Origin: Lineus longissimus | Taxonomy: Eukaryota; Nemertea; Pilidiophora; Heteronemertea; Lineidae | Reading direction: 5' to 3' | Assembly (NCBI RefSeq): GCF_910592395.1 | Contig: NC_088314.1 | Location: 9,980,001 to 10,044,000 of the forward strand | DNA length: 64,000 nt | Position numbers and translations under genes: made by a program | Shown: piece by piece, positions 62,956 to 64,000 of the stretch | Numbering within the stretch: position 1 is the stretch's first letter | Layout: every line of letters begins with the position of its first letter | The notes under the pieces: model-generated | The model's input: only the letters and a program-made list of their open reading frames with translations | The model's database searches: none | Told to the model about the DNA's origin: nothing

Positions 62956-64000
62956 ATGTTTTCCTTTCCATTAATTATTGCGTCCTTTCTGGCCTACTTG
63001 GGGTTCCCAGTGTTTTTATTGTCATTGGTACCATTTTTTATATGGCGTACCCCTCCGACGGCATCCTTTGTCTCACCACAAAGGAATGCGTCTGGTGGCG
63101 GAAAACAGGCCGCGAAGACGCCTAAACCCTCTTCCGGTTCCGTTTCCGGGCATATAACCCGGAGGTCTAGCAAACCTCCCGCCACCACCCCTTCCGTCAG
63201 CCGAGTTCCGGTTCCGGCCGCGGCTGCGAAGGATGCGGGATCTGACATTATTAATGTCTGTGGTCCCAAGGGAGACTTACATCCAATAAGTCTCCAAGGG
63301 TTTAATATACCCCGGACCTCAGGGAACCTTCCGGTTCCCCTGTCGTCCGCTCCCCCGAGTACAAGCCCTTTGTACCCGCGGGAGCACCCTGCTTCCGGTC
63401 CGCCGATTGCAGTTCCGGTTACTGACGCGGGTTCCCGTTTTTCAGTAACCGAAGACTCTACTGGGGGTTTTTCTCAGTCTTTACTGCGAAATAACCCCAG
63501 TCCTCACGGACACAGTAGAGTAGGGCCGGACCTCATAACGCCACCTCCGAAACGCCATGCGTCTTCGGTAACAGCGTTTCCGCCCTCCGTACCTCCTTCT
63601 AAAAGGGCTTCCGGTAGCTCCATACCGGCGAAGGAGTTACGGGCATTTCCGGTTTCGGACTTCGTCCTACCGGAAATGCAGGCACCTTCCTACGTTGGCC
63701 AACCTCTTGGGTGGAACCAACCGGAAGTGCCACCCCCTCCTCGTAGCAGAGGCGTCGTTCCCATGGAACGAGCTACGCAGAGAGGACATCTGAACTCTAG
63801 TTCAGAATATGGGCAACTTCCGCTTCCGGAAGACCCATTCGCCCGCACATACGGCTTCCAGGGTTCGCTTATGCGCTCACCCTCGCCTCAACCGCCCGTC
63901 GTTGAGAGAAGCCGCACGTCGGGTCCGGAACCCGAGTCGGGACAGCAACTGTCCCAGCTCATCCAGATGGTAGCAGGTCTTTCTGATAGACTTAGCCATC
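62956..64000 (+). CDS. Long Pro/Ser-rich open frame running off the window, probably retroelement gag-like
   Basis: Stop-free for 348 codons from the ATG at 62956 (in-frame TAG at 62935) to the window edge, by far the longest open frame, and with GC- and CpG-rich codons unlike anything else here. The protein opens with a hydrophobic stretch (MFSFPLIIASFLAYLGFPVF and LLSLVPFFIW, residues 1-30), then some 300 residues of low-complexity Pro/Ser/Arg sequence with repeated P-V-P, PPP and SGS motifs, ending SQLIQMVAGLSDRLS, the start of a helix. I recognise no domain. The composition break and leader suggest the first ORF of an LTR or DIRS-type retroelement; a host gene exon is the alternative. The ATG could be further in if the hydrophobic part is untranslated. 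Confidence 0.6.
   Translation, partial: MFSFPLIIASFLAYLGFPVFLLSLVPFFIWRTPPTASFVSPQRNASGGGKQAAKTPKPSSGSVSGHITRRSSKPPATTPSVSRVPVPAAAAKDAGSDIINVCGPKGDLHPISLQGFNIPRTSGNLPVPLSSAPPSTSPLYPREHPASGPPIAVPVTDAGSRFSVTEDSTGGFSQSLLRNNPSPHGHSRVGPDLITPPPKRHASSVTAFPPSVPPSKRASGSSIPAKELRAFPVSDFVLPEMQAPSYVGQPLGWNQPEVPPPPRSRGVVPMERATQRGHLNSSSEYGQLPLPEDPFARTYGFQGSLMRSPSPQPPVVERSRTSGPEPESGQQLSQLIQMVAGLSDRLSH

Overview
The window reads as animal nuclear DNA, most likely from a marine invertebrate (a lophotrochozoan such as a mollusc or brachiopod is my guess; other invertebrate groups cannot be excluded). It is AT-rich and intron-dominated, with GT-AG exons, tRNA-derived SINE-like repeats, non-LTR reverse transcriptase relics, many short terminal-inverted-repeat elements and several minisatellites. 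There is no prokaryotic operon structure. Nearly all open frames from ATG to stop are chance or repeat-derived. The real coding sequence is in short exons that had to be read through their splice sites.

Two genes lie head to head. On the minus strand is a type II regulatory subunit of cAMP-dependent protein kinase (PKA RII, PRKAR2-like). Its dimerisation/docking exon is at 39012-39252. A 36-base exon carrying the autoinhibitory RRKS site is at 2017-2052, after an intron of about 37 kb. The remaining exons lie left of the window. On the plus strand, 42492-51797, at least nine in-phase exons encode about 259 residues of a protein with an RIIa/DPY-30-like N-terminal domain followed by basic, Trp-containing helices. 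It may be the N-terminal part of an FBXL13/DRC6-like ciliary protein, but no F-box or LRR exon is visible.

The most interesting possibility is that the PKA RII gene uses alternative first exons inside its giant intron. Several minus-strand ATG-initiated exons end at good donors in exactly the phase needed to join the 36-base exon. The best two are 31603-31660, whose acidic end mimics the canonical linker, and 4749-4908, a 53-residue open exon with a Cys cluster. A perfect RFX X-box stands about 200 bases upstream of the second. Such isoforms would keep the inhibitor site but lack the dimerisation and AKAP-docking domain. Shorter candidates at 13065, 22953 and 25431 are near chance level.

Region by region: 1-1834 holds two tandem arrays; 2017-39252 is the PRKAR2 part, filled with SINEs, TIR elements and a 34-bp minisatellite with a higher-order repeat; 39253-42491 is the shared upstream region with CRE palindromes and a LINE relic; 42492-51797 is the second gene, with one intron almost entirely made of pogo-like and piggyBac-like elements; 51798-62579 is repeat-rich sequence without recognised exons; 62956-64000 is a long, GC-rich, Pro/Ser-rich open frame running off the end, probably the start of a retroelement.
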